64,000 nt of DNA. It comes from a virus. Numbering within the stretch: position 1 is the stretch's first letter; each line of letters begins with the position of its first letter. The translations under genes were made by a program, and so were the position numbers. The notes under the pieces are model-generated. The model was not told where the DNA came from and did no database searches. It saw only the letters and a program-made list of their open reading frames with translations. The stretch spans positions 1-64,000 of IMG/VR virus record IMGVR_UViG_3300025154_000088. One strand, written 5' to 3'. Shown piece after piece: positions 1 through 11,700 of the stretch.

Positions 1-1568
1 CACAGGGGCAGGCGAACGCTCCGGGGAATTCAGCTCAGTGGTGGATGGGGCAAGGGGATAAACTTCGGGAATGGGGGATTGACCCGGCTGCCCTCCAATC
101 CCTTCCTGCGGGAGCACGGTTTGACCTGAACGACCCTATCACCAGGAACAGGATACAGATTCTTTCGGGGATTTCATCTGGTTCCGGTGGGATCGACGCC
201 GCGATCATGGCAAGCCCGCAGTTTACGTCTGGATACGGTCCGGGCGATTTCAGGCCTGACATGATCACGGATGAAATGAGAAATCAGTATGTGGCCTCTA
301 TGCTTAACAGCCGGGGAGGGAACTGGCTTTCAGATTTGGTCGGGACCATTGTCACGATGGGAACAGCGGGGATTATCGCTTATGGGGCGCTTGGTCCGCT
401 TCTTTCTTCGGCCTTTGCCGGGGCTACTCCTGCGGAAGTATCCGGGGCTTCATCATATCTTGGTGACATGTTCGCCGGGATGAGTGCTGAAGAAATAACG
501 GCCATGATGACGCCTGAACTCGCATCAACTTTATCCGGGGCGGGGGTATCGGCAACGACATTGGGGTTGACAGGAACGGCGGCAACGACTTTTTCAAGTC
601 TTGTTCATACGGCAGGAGATGTCGTTGACACTGTTGGTGACACCGTAGGGGATGTTGTAGATACGGTTACAGACAATGACCTTCTCGGCGGAATTATAGC
701 CGCTCTTCCAGCTCTATCTGGACTTTTTAACTACACCGCCACCCGGGAAGGCTACGAAGCCCAACAAGAGGGAATCAACCAGGCTATCGGGGAGGTCCAG
801 ACCGGCCGGGAGAACGCCCAAAACTTCCTTCTCGCCGGCGGGGTGATGGCCCGGGAGGATATCACAAACGCCGGGACAAGGGCGGATACAGCGGTAACTC
901 AAGCCCGGGACGCAACCCTCGCAGAGCAGACCGCCATGCTCGAAGGCAGCAACGCCCAGCTTTCCCCCTACATGACAGCGGGGGCCGAAGGTGTCAATGC
1001 CCTTCGTGAAAGAACCCTCGCAGGTCCTGGGGAGTTTACGGAATCCCCAGGGTATCAATTCAGGCTCAACGAAGGGGTGAACGCCCTCGACCGTTCAGCT
1101 TCGTCCAGGGGGCTTTTACGATCGGGAGCACAGGACCGGGCGGTTACTCGGTACGGTCAGGACTACGCCTCAAATGAATACCAGAACTTCCTTGACCAGT
1201 ATAATACCAGTTTGGGGCAGTTGACGAACCTTTCAAACATCGGGCTCAACGCGACGAACCAGTCAACGAACCTTGCAAGCCAGTACGCCGGAAGAATGCA
1301 GAACGCAAGGGAACTCGCCGGATCAACCTTGAGTGACAACGCCCTTCGGGTCGGCGGGGCGAACGCCGGCATAGCGACACAGACCGGAACGAACCTTGCT
1401 GAAACCGAAATGCGGGCCGGGGAGACCATCGCCAACGCCAGGGTCGGGGCCGGGACTTCCCGGGGGGCCGGGTATATCGCGGGGGCGAATGCTTTGACAA
1501 ATGGGGTTCAGCAGGGAACCGAAAACTATCTGAATTGGCGCAGAACCCAAAACGGTGCGGTTCGATAA
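1..1568 (+). CDS. Internal virion (DNA-ejection) protein, 5' partial
   Basis: The reading frame is open to the left edge. The first ATG (45) has no usable ribosome site, so the gene probably starts outside the window; 507 residues follow that ATG. The first half is rich in Gly, Ala and Thr with hydrophobic stretches (about residues 95-175 and 225-235). The second half is Gln/Asn/Ala-rich, likely helical, and carries the block SPGYQFRLNEGVNALDRSAS, which I associate with head or ejection proteins of short-tailed phages (recollection, not searched). It is followed at once by two more candidate ejection genes, like the gp7-gp20-gp16 series of P22. The role (injected virion protein helping DNA cross the envelope) is inferred from position and composition. 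Confidence 0.7.
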   Translation, partial: QGQANAPGNSAQWWMGQGDKLREWGIDPAALQSLPAGARFDLNDPITRNRIQILSGISSGSGGIDAAIMASPQFTSGYGPGDFRPDMITDEMRNQYVASMLNSRGGNWLSDLVGTIVTMGTAGIIAYGALGPLLSSAFAGATPAEVSGASSYLGDMFAGMSAEEITAMMTPELASTLSGAGVSATTLGLTGTAATTFSSLVHTAGDVVDTVGDTVGDVVDTVTDNDLLGGIIAALPALSGLFNYTATREGYEAQQEGINQAIGEVQTGRENAQNFLLAGGVMAREDITNAGTRADTAVTQARDATLAEQTAMLEGSNAQLSPYMTAGAEGVNALRERTLAGPGEFTESPGYQFRLNEGVNALDRSASSRGLLRSGAQDRAVTRYGQDYASNEYQNFLDQYNTSLGQLTNLSNIGLNATNQSTNLASQYAGRMQNARELAGSTLSDNALRVGGANAGIATQTGTNLAETEMRAGETIANARVGAGTSRGAGYIAGANALTNGVQQGTENYLNWRRTQNGAVR

Positions 1569-1577
1569 GGAGGCCCA

Positions 1578-2792
1578 ATGCAATTTTTCACGCCCTTACC
1601 AGAAGCCCGAACGGATTGGTCCGGGACATCAAACGCGCTCAGGGGAATGGTTGAGGATAACCGCTACCGGGAGGAGATGGGGTTTAAACGCGAACAGGCC
1701 GGAGCCGAAAACCGAAGGGCAGAGAATTACCTTCGGCTCGCCCAGGATCGGGAGGGAAGACTTGCAAAATCCGAGACCGCCCAAGAGGGTAGGGAGTCCA
1801 CAAAGTTCGGATGGGAAGAACAGGATCGGCAGGTCAAGCAAGCCCTTCAGCAGATGGATTTGATCGTTCGGGTTTCCGGGTCCGTACAAGATCAGGCTTC
1901 CCACGATCAGGCCATAGCGCAGCTTCAGCAGATGAAGGTCGATACGAGCAAAATCCCCCAGGCTTTTGATCAGAATTTCTGGAAACGGCAACAGGATCTT
2001 GCGATTTCCGCAGCGGACAAGATCAAAAGGCAGTGGGCAGTTGAAGACCAAAAAACAGGGCATAAAAACGCCCTTGAGCTTCAGGGAGCCCAAGACTCGG
2101 CCGCTATGGCCCGCGCCCAGGCCGGATATGGAAATGCAAAAACCTTACAGCAAATGCAGGATGAAGCCGCTATGGCCAGGACGGAGAAAACGATTCAGGG
2201 ACAAAAAGATGTCGCTGGAATGAAGATCGAGGATTCTCCAGGCAAACAGGCGAACTACATCAGAGCCCGCGCCCAGGCACTGGAAGAAGCTACTGACTCT
2301 ATGGGGAAGGTAGATCAGAAAAAATTCGAGGATTCCCTTCAGAATATCCTCGGGGGGATGGACGGGAAGATGGCTCCCAAAGGAGGAACGGGAAAGGGGG
2401 GATGGAAAAACTACCTCACCCCTGAAACCCAGTCATCCATGACGGGAGGGAATCAGCCGGCGAAGCCGCCAGCGGTCCAACCCCAGGCCGCTCCCACAGT
2501 TCAGCCGGCCCAGGCTCCAGCGGTGCCACAAAACGCGCTCCGGGCAAAGCCTGAAAACCCGATGGAATTTCAGCAGGGATCCTACACCGCGCCCAATGGT
2601 AAGGTCGTCAACTGGGAAGACATCAAAGACACAGCTCAAAAGATGTGGTCCGCAACCGGAATCGATCAGGCGGCGAATGCCATATGGAAAGGGCTTGGCT
2701 TTGTCGGTGATGCTTCAATCGATTTCGTTAAGTGGCTTGCCGCTCAACAGGCAGAAGCGCGGAAAGGCCTTCCCGCGTACAAGGGGCAATGA
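1578..2792 (+). CDS. Internal virion protein, coiled-coil rich
   Basis: A protein of 404 residues. The start is set by a strong site (AAGGAGG, 7 bases before ATG 1578). Residues 1-260 are rich in Gln, Ala, Arg and Glu with no hydrophobic core, typical of long helices or coiled coil. A Pro/Gln/Ala linker follows (about 285-325), then a compact C-terminal segment. It lies between two other candidate ejection genes and overlaps the next by four bases (ATGA), so translation is probably coupled. By position it matches the second of the P22-type ejection proteins; I see no catalytic motif. An alternative is a tail-tube or needle-associated protein. Confidence 0.6.
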   Translation: MQFFTPLPEARTDWSGTSNALRGMVEDNRYREEMGFKREQAGAENRRAENYLRLAQDREGRLAKSETAQEGRESTKFGWEEQDRQVKQALQQMDLIVRVSGSVQDQASHDQAIAQLQQMKVDTSKIPQAFDQNFWKRQQDLAISAADKIKRQWAVEDQKTGHKNALELQGAQDSAAMARAQAGYGNAKTLQQMQDEAAMARTEKTIQGQKDVAGMKIEDSPGKQANYIRARAQALEEATDSMGKVDQKKFEDSLQNILGGMDGKMAPKGGTGKGGWKNYLTPETQSSMTGGNQPAKPPAVQPQAAPTVQPAQAPAVPQNALRAKPENPMEFQQGSYTAPNGKVVNWEDIKDTAQKMWSATGIDQAANAIWKGLGFVGDASIDFVKWLAAQQAEARKGLPAYKGQ

Positions 2793-5700
2793 TGGATAAC
2801 GAAGTCTCGCGCTGGTTGAAAGACCCTGAATTCCTTTCCCTTCCGGACAATGTGAAATCGGAAGCCATCGGGAATTATTTCGTTGAAAACTATGCGGATG
2901 ACGAATTCTTTAAGGCTCCGGTTGAGATTCAACGGGAAGCGGCCAACGGGTTTATCACCGAGCATTTTTCTTCGGTGAAGCCTGTAGAGACTAAACGGAC
3001 CATGCTCGGAACCGCGGGGGATGTTGGGGTTTCCCTTGCAAAAGGCATTGTCGGGGCCGGAGAGGCGGCGGTGGGCCTTGCGGATATCCCCTCTTTCGGT
3101 CTTGTCGGAAATGCCCTTGAAAAGGTCTTCGGGTACGACCCCAAGACGACTCAGGACGTTCTGGCTTCCCTCTATTCCCCATCCCAACAGAAGGCAAACA
3201 AAGCAGTCGAAGATGCCAAGGGGTTTTTTGGGAAAGCCTCGGCGGCGATTCAGAACCCATCGACCATTGGAATGAATGTTGTCGAATCGACCCCTTCCAT
3301 GCTCGGTGGTGCGGGGATTGCCAGGGGGCTTCTCCAAAAAGGTATGGTCGCCGCTCCTGTCGTCGCCGGGGCAATCGGGGAGGGTCTTGTGGGGGCAGGG
3401 TCTTCTGCGGAACAGACTCGCCAGGAGACCGGAACTCTCTCCCCGAAACAGGCATTATCGGCGGTGGGATCAGGTACAGGAACCGCGGCTTTCGCTCTCG
3501 CCGGTGGACGGATCGCGGAGAAACTTGGGTTTGCCGATATCGACACCATGCTTGCCGGGGGCGGGTTTAAGGAAGGGGCCGGCAACATCATCAAGCGGAT
3601 TGTCGGAGGCGGGATCTCGGAAGGCGTTTTCGAGGAACTTCCTCAATCCATGCAGGAGCAGGTATGGTTGAACGCAGCCCTTGACCGTCCGCTTATGACG
3701 GATGTTCCGGAAGCCGGGGCAGAGGGGATGCTCGCCGGGGCGGTGATGGGCGGCGGTGCGAATATTTTTTCGAGGAAGGCAGAACAGCCGCAAAAGGTTC
3801 CCTCTCCGGGAACTCGAACTAAACCCCCAAAGGTTGAACCCCGTCCAGAGCCCGAAATGGGCATGGATGAAATGGTGAATCAGGGGGTGATGCCGGAGAT
3901 TCCGAAAAGCCCTGAGCAGACCGTGGCCGCGCCTCCTCCACCCAGTGTAACGGGTCCAGTTTCCCCGGCCGACATGGAACCCCCCGAAGAGATCACGTCG
4001 CCGACGGCCCCCCGTCCTGTTTTCATTCCTGCACAACCGAAGCGAAAGCCGACCGACCAGGACCTGGCCCTTGGTGGAATCGATCAGACCCTTGAGAAAT
4101 CCGCCCTCGATACCGCAGAGAGGTACGAAGAAGCCGAACGGCAGGTCGCCGCGTCGAAGGGCGAAAAATCAGGCCTTACCCCAGAGTTGACGGAGCTTGT
4201 CCGTAGAGCCGAAATACAGTACCGCAGGGCCACAAAACAAGGAAAGGAAACCGGGAACTGGGGACCGAAAAACCAGCTTCAAAAAACTCTGACCCAGGCG
4301 AAAAAGGGAGACCCGGAAGCAACCCTTGAGCTTTGGGCACGGTTTGGAGGAGGCATAGAAGAACCCAGGGAAGTTTCCCGGGCACGGGAAGCCATTCAGA
4401 AAAAGACCGCCCGCCAGGAAGCCGAACGGGGAGCGATGGTTGCTCTCGGGTACGATACGAACGACATCAACCGGATGAGCCCGGAGGAAAGAACGAGGGT
4501 TTCCGCCCTTCGGATCCAGAAGCCAGCGGAGGAAGATCCTTTCAGAGCCGTCGAAGACCGATGGGAAGGGCCGAAGGTTCCGGCTGAAGAAGTTGAAAAG
4601 GCGATGAGGCCGGTTATTCCGCCGAAGGCTGAACCGTCCATCCAGGCAGAGGGAGTCGGCCAGTCCGCGCAAGGGAAAACCGAATCCGGGAAGGTAGAGA
4701 CCGGTGGGAAGCCTGCCAAACCTGCCCTTCCACCTCCACAGGAAACAAAGAAAGCCCCGACCACGCCTGAAGAGGTTGTCGCCGCCTATTTCTCTGCACA
4801 TGAAGGTCCAGACGCAGGCTCGGCAGACATGGCGGCCATCAGGAATTACGCAAAGCATCAAATAGGGCCGTTGGCTAAAAGGCTTGAAAAGACACCCTGG
4901 CTGACACATGACGGGTACGCCACAACGGACAGGAAAACCGGGAGAACGCACAACCGATCAAAAGACCTGAAAGCCCTTGTCGATCTTGGGTACGCTCAAA
5001 TGGCTTGGGACAGAGAAGGAAATGCTCATTACGCCAAAGCCGGGGTGAATCTCCCCGAATGGCTGACGCAATCCGAAAATGATGCAGACCTCGAAAAACT
5101 GCCATCGAAAGGCGAAGTCAAGCCCGTTCAGAAAACCGAAGCCACGGGCAAAAAAGCGATTTCCAGGGGCTCCACCTCCAAGACCTACCTTCCAGACGAT
5201 ACGGAGATCGAAACCGAATACGCCGTGGTCGGTGTCGACGACCTGACCACCTCCCATAACGATCAGTTTCAAAAAAACGCAGGCTACCCAGAAGAACTCC
5301 AGCCCAGGGGGAGGGAGAGAAAGGCCCTTCAGCAGCAAGTTGAACGCATGGCCAACACCCTCCAGCCGGAACGCCTCGGGGAAGCTCCTTCGGCATCCCT
5401 CGGAACTTCGATCGCCGGGGAAGACCTCATTGTCGAATCAGGAAACGGGCGGACCATCGCCATCCGGAAAGCCTACGATGGGAGAGAATCCGGAAAGAAA
5501 TACCGGCAATGGCTCGTTGAGAATGCGGAGCGGTTTGGGCTTTCCCGTGGAGCCGTGGAGAAGATCGAAAGGCCGGTCTTGGTCCGGATCCGGAAGACCG
5601 ACATGGACCGGGTGAAGTTCGCTCAAAAGACAGCGACTCCGGATATCGCCGGCATGAGCCCGGTCGAGCTTGCCCGGATGGATGCCGGAAACCTATCGGA

Positions 5701-8700
5701 AGACGACATGATGGTTTTCGCTCCATCTGAAGAGGGGAACCTTAACGCTCAGAGCAATCGGAGGTTTATAAGTCGGTTTTTGGAAAATGTTGGGCTAAAC
5801 GAAGCCTCTGGATACCTTACGGATGAAGGCAACTATAATAAAAAAATAATAGATCGTATTCAGTCGGCTATTTTCTTTAAAGCGTATCGGGATGAGGCTT
5901 TTGTTTCGTGGCAATCTGAAGAGGCGGACCCGGAAATGCGAAACCTCCTCAACGCCCTCACGGTTGCCGCCGGGGAATTCGCCAGGGCCAGGGCGCTCGA
6001 TCCGAAAATGGGCGGCCTCGATGTAACGCCCTATATTCTGGACGCTGTAAGGATCGTTCGGCAGTCTCGAAGGGAGGGACGTTCGGTCCGTGAAATACTT
6101 GACCAGACCCTTATGTTCGAGACAAGGCCTGAGCAGGTAAAGGATATTGCCCGCGTTTTAGATGAAAACATCCGAAGCGGAAAGCAAATGGGTGTTTTCA
6201 TGAAAGAGATGGGAAGGGCCATTCGGGGGGCCCTTACAGGAGAAAAGCAGGCCTCTCTTTTTGGTGTTGACGAATACCCTACGGTCCGTGGTATAATTGA
6301 AAGAAGCGCGGAGAAAGTGAGGCGAAAAGATGACAGAGAAAGACAGGCTGATCTTTTTTCAGAAAATAGCGAAGGTGGCCTTCGACAAGGCGAACGAGGC
6401 ATACCCGGAAGAACCGAAAATGAAGGCAAGCGGGTTTCTTCTGACAGAGAAGAACGTGGAGAAAAAGAAGGAGTAACCAATGGTACTGAGCTTCGGGAAC
6501 CACAAGGGGAATTTGCCTCCTTCAAGACCGGTCAACAGACATTTGACTTTGTATTCACGCCTGCTGAAAAGAGGCGAGCAAAAGAGATCCTTCCCGAAAG
6601 TGATAAACCTCGGGTACTGCATCAAGCCCAAAGGGTTCGAATGGCAACCACCGGAAACATCTGGTGGGACGGAAACGTGGTCCGTAATGCCGAAGACGCT
6701 GCTTCTCTCATAGCCCCGATCCGAAAATCCGCCCAAGAAAACATCTACACCATCGTCACGGACCCCAACGGGACCGTCGTTGAAATCCACAGGTACGGGA
6801 AGGGCGCTAAGGCCTCCGGTCAGTTCGACGAGCTCGAAGTGATGGGCCGGGTCTTCAACGTCGACAACGCTTCAAAGGTCTATTTCATCCACAATCACCC
6901 CGGGGGAAACCCAACCTCAAGCCCTGAAGACAGAAACGCAATCCGAAGGCTTCAGGAGTTTGCGGCCCTTCGTGACATAGATGTCGAGGGGTTGATTGTC
7001 GGTGGGTCCAGGTGGGCGCCGTTCGTATCGTCTGGTAACACCGCGGAGCCAAAGGCCATCCGACCCTCAATTCGGAAAAGCTCCCTTCCAATCAAAGAGC
7101 GGATGCTCATCAAAATCAGAAATTTCGGGAAGGCCAAACAGGTCTTGAACCCGGAACAAGCCGCCAGTGTCATCAATGAAAAATACGGAAACGCCGATGG
7201 ATTTCTATTCATCAGCCCTACCGGGTATGATCTGGGGTTTATGGTGTGGCCGGCTGGAAGACAATTCAGAGTTGCGGCCGACTGGCTGATTAAGACCGGG
7301 GAAAGCCTGAACGCAAACCGCATCATCGTCAATACCAAGAAGGCTTTATCCGATTCAGGAAACGGAAGACGGGATTTCCTCGAAGCGTTCGCAAAGTCAT
7401 ACAAGAACGCCATTCCTTTTGCCGATATCATCGACCAGGGGAAATCCCTGATGGTCATGGACAGGCGGGAATACCTCGAGATCGCCGGCGGATCATTCTC
7501 GAATGGAGTTTCGGACCTCAAGGGAAACAGGACGCTTTATGCCCTTGCCCCCAACTCCCCCCGTGGTGTAAAAGAAGGCATGTCCGGAAAAACGGGGAAG
7601 GGCGACAGAACCACCGGAGAAACCCCGAAGCCCGAAGGTGGGAATCCGTTTAAGGAATCGATAGTTCGGAAGCCAGTATTTCATGGTGGGGATGGACCTA
7701 TCGCTCAATTCTCTAAAGACGGTCCGTCACGCGGCGATCTTGGCATGGCGTATTTTACCGATGATTTAAAAACTGCTGAAAAATATGCGTATCTCGGCGG
7801 AATTCCAAAAACTGAGTACAGCGAAAGTTTTCTAAATGATGACGGCACGGTAAACATTGAAGCTGTCCTTGAGTCGTATGAAGAAGAAGGGATAAAAAGG
7901 AAACCATTTGTTACAAAGGTCTATCTTGACATTAGAAATCCTGTTGACCTTGATTTTATACGCGCCCAAGACATCATTGACGCAGTGGGTGGGGTTGACG
8001 TATTTTTCAAAAGATCTTCCAATTTCGGTATTTTAGATAACCTCAAAGATGCGGCTGAAGAATACGCATCAGAGAACGGGAAAGATATAGATGAGGTTTT
8101 CACTGAATTCCTTGACGATTGGCTGGCAAAAGACTACCGAACAACATCAGGAATTGAAGACGATGAGTCTTTAGCAGATGCTCCACATGCTCATTTTGCA
8201 TTTGCCTATGGGTTTCTTGACGATATTATAAAGCATAATAAAGCAGACGGAATAGCTTACAGAGATGCAGAGTCAAACTCTAATATATATATACCGATAG
8301 ACCCGAAACAAATTAAAATAACCCCTAATTTCTCCAGCCCGGCGGGTGAAGCCGGGCAGTTCTCCACCTCCCCCCAAACCTTTTCCGGCATCACCCCCGC
8401 AGAAGTCCAGACTCTCTTCCAAAATATCGGCCAGGAATCCGGCATCCATTTCGACGGAACCATATGGGTAAAGACCCGTGGCGGATGGGGGTTCACCGTG
8501 AACCTGGTGGACCACATCAGTGCGACCGAAGCGGAGTTCCTTGGGGCATACGGCAGGCTCAATTCAGAGGGTAGGCCGATTGCCGGGAAGTATCAGGACG
8601 GGAAGATTACCATTTCCAAGGTGGGAGACCGCTGGACCCTCGACCATGAAAACTTCCACCTCCTTTCAGACTTCGGCGTGATCACCGAAGACGAACTGGC

Positions 8701-11700
8701 CGCAATCGACCGGCAGCTTCAAAAAAACGGCATCCAGAACCCCGGTAAAGAAGACCGCGCCAAGTGGGTAGAGGACAACCTCTATAACCGCTCCCTTGCC
8801 CGTGGTTTTCAGCGAGTCATGCAGAAGGTGCGTGACTTCATCGACGCTTTTGTGGGTCTGTTCAAGGCCACGGCGCGGGGGACGCTGCGGGGGATGGAAA
8901 GCGGGAAGATCTATTCCCGGGCGCTCCCAGAATCAACCGCTGATGAGGGGATGCCGCTGTTCTCCGAAAAGGCAGAACGCAACTTCGAGTCCTCATTTCC
9001 GGAGCACAACCTTTCCGCCCTGAAAGACATCGCCGGTATCTGGAAGGGCCGCGGTAAAAACTGGGCACCACGGAAGGAAGACACCACCGTTGTCGAGAGG
9101 CTTCTCTCCATCCCGTCCCATTATTTCTCGAAGATCCCGGCCCTCGGAAGAATGTTCGAAGACGGAGTTGGAAGGTCGGATGACTTCTACGGGATGATCA
9201 ACCAGCTCGAACAGGTGGACGGGAAGTCCCTTTTGAAGGGTGTTCTGGAAAAGCTCAAGAGCGATTCCAAGGCCGATTACCAAAAGGTCAAGCGGTACAT
9301 CGTAACTTCCGACCGTGAAGGGAAAGGCTTCAGGGTAAAGAACAAAGAGGGAAAATACATCGCCTTCGAAGATGGAAAGACCGCTATCGGGGAATTTGAC
9401 ACCGAACAACAAGCTTGGAATGCCGCACGAAACGCCGAAAGGGAAAAGCTGATTTCCCAAGGGTTTTCAGACCAGGCCGCAGATGCGGTTGTCGCCGCCC
9501 GGCACATCACAGACAACGGGTTCGACATCCTCATGGCCTCCATGCGGGACATCATCCGCAAGGCCGAAGAGAACGGGACCGAGCTTCCATCAGTCACAAT
9601 CCGTGACGGTTCGAAGACGGTCAAGATTGACCTCAAGGTAGCCCTTGCGAAGATGAACGACATCCGGGGGCATTACTTCCCGCGAATCAGAAAGCCCGGA
9701 AGGTTCTCCATCTACGCCCGAAAGGATGGGGTCAACCCGATTTATGAAAAGTTCGACACCCGGATAGGTCTCGAATCCCGGGCGAACCAGCTTTCAGGGA
9801 TGGGGTACAAGATCGAGAAAGACCTATCGAATGCCATGCCGGAAGACGTCTTTGAAATGGCCGGCGAGATCATCGCAACCCAGGCGATCATAAACCGGGC
9901 CCTAGACCAGATGGATTCAGAGATCAAGGGCGGGGCCTCTCAAGCTCAGCTTGAAAAGCTCCTTCCAGACCTTGAATCCACCTTCGCCAAGATGCTGGCC
10001 GAGGGGGTTGCTGACATCATCAAGGCAAGGGGTGTCAGAGCCCACATGATCGAGCGGAACGACGCCACAGGAAAAGACGTATGGGTAGGCTACGAAGAAG
10101 ACCCGGTGACTGCCCTTGGGCTTTACGTTCGCGGGATTGCCGCGGGCGAAGCGAAGAAGAACCTTGCCATCAAACTTCTAAGGCACTTCACGGGAACCGA
10201 TATATCATGGCAGGAATGGAAGGAAGCTCAAAAGGAAGAGGGTGTTGAAAAGCCTGAATACGCCGACTATGTGGAAATGGTCAAAGACCGAAGGGTCGAT
10301 CCCGTCCAGCAGAAAAACGCCTTCAAGGACGGGAAGGTCTACATGGAAGACCTCCTGAGAAATCAGGAATTCGGGGACCGGATGATCGGAGCCGTCCGGG
10401 GGCTTGCCGCCCTGAAATATCTGGCTGGCAGAGTCGCTGCGCCGGCGGTGAACTTGACCTCCCTCGTGACATCGGTTCTAGCGGTAATGCACGCAAAAGC
10501 TGGAATCTCCTTTGCCAAGGCTCCCATGTTGCTCGCCAGAGCCATGAAGCAATACCTCCAGTTCAAAAGAGATCCTTCAAAACTCAACCCGGAGACCAGG
10601 ACCCTTTTCGAAGAAATCGAAAAACGCGGCTGGCATACCGCGCAATACAATAGAGAAGCCCTGTCCGTTCTTCAGTCGAAAATGGGTCAAGGTTGGGGGA
10701 AGTTCACCGACTTCGCCATGGTCGGGTTTTCCGTGTCGGAGATTATCAACCGGGTGGCCACCATCGCCGGGACATACCAGGGGGTGAAAGGGAAACTTGG
10801 TCACGACGAAGCCCTGAAACTTTCGAAAGAGGTTTCCGACAAGGCGCACGGGGTTTACGGAAAAGCCAATTATCCCTTCCTGGCGAGAGGCGGGAACCCG
10901 GCGGCGAAGATTGCACAGATGTTTTATGTCTTCCGGACCTTTTCCCATACGTACTTGGCGACAATGACCGAGCTCGGGTTCAAGGACAAGGACTATAAAG
11001 GCATGGCGTACATGGCCCTTGCCCCTGCGGTTATCGCCGGCGCCGGCGCGACGGTCTTGACCCCCATCTTGGTTCAGGCTGCGAAAGCCCTTGGGATCGG
11101 CGGAGATGACCCGGAAGAAGAGATTTACAAATGGATCGAAGCCCAGATGGGGGATGAATCGGAACGGTTCGCACGCCTCGGAATCGCCGGTCTGATGGGG
11201 TTAAGCCTCAAGGGGTCTCTTGCGATCGGGATCACCGACATCCCGACAAACCTTTCGGAGCTCATGGGAGCCCCTGGGAGCGTCATGCAGGATCTTTACT
11301 ACGGAGGAAAATCTATCGCCCGGGGAGACATCGGAAAGGGTCTTGAGAAAATGGCGCCCCTGGCCGTGAGCAACGTCCTTAAAGCCTACCGGGAATCAAC
11401 CGAGGGGCTTACCACGGGTTCGAACGCTCCACTTTTCTACGGAAACGAACAGGTCAGGGCAGATGCGACGGAGGCCTTCATCCGGGCTTTATCCTTTAAC
11501 CCTGCTCGAATCGCAACGATCAGGGAGAAACAGTACAAGGAATTCGAGGTTGAAGAACGATACCAGAAGCTTCGGAACGACATCTACGCAAGGATCAAAA
11601 GATTCTATCTTCAGCCCAAGGAGGACCAGACCAAAGCCTCATGGGCTGAAATTATGGGAGAGGTCACGGCTTACAACGACAGGGTAAAGACGCGCGGTCT

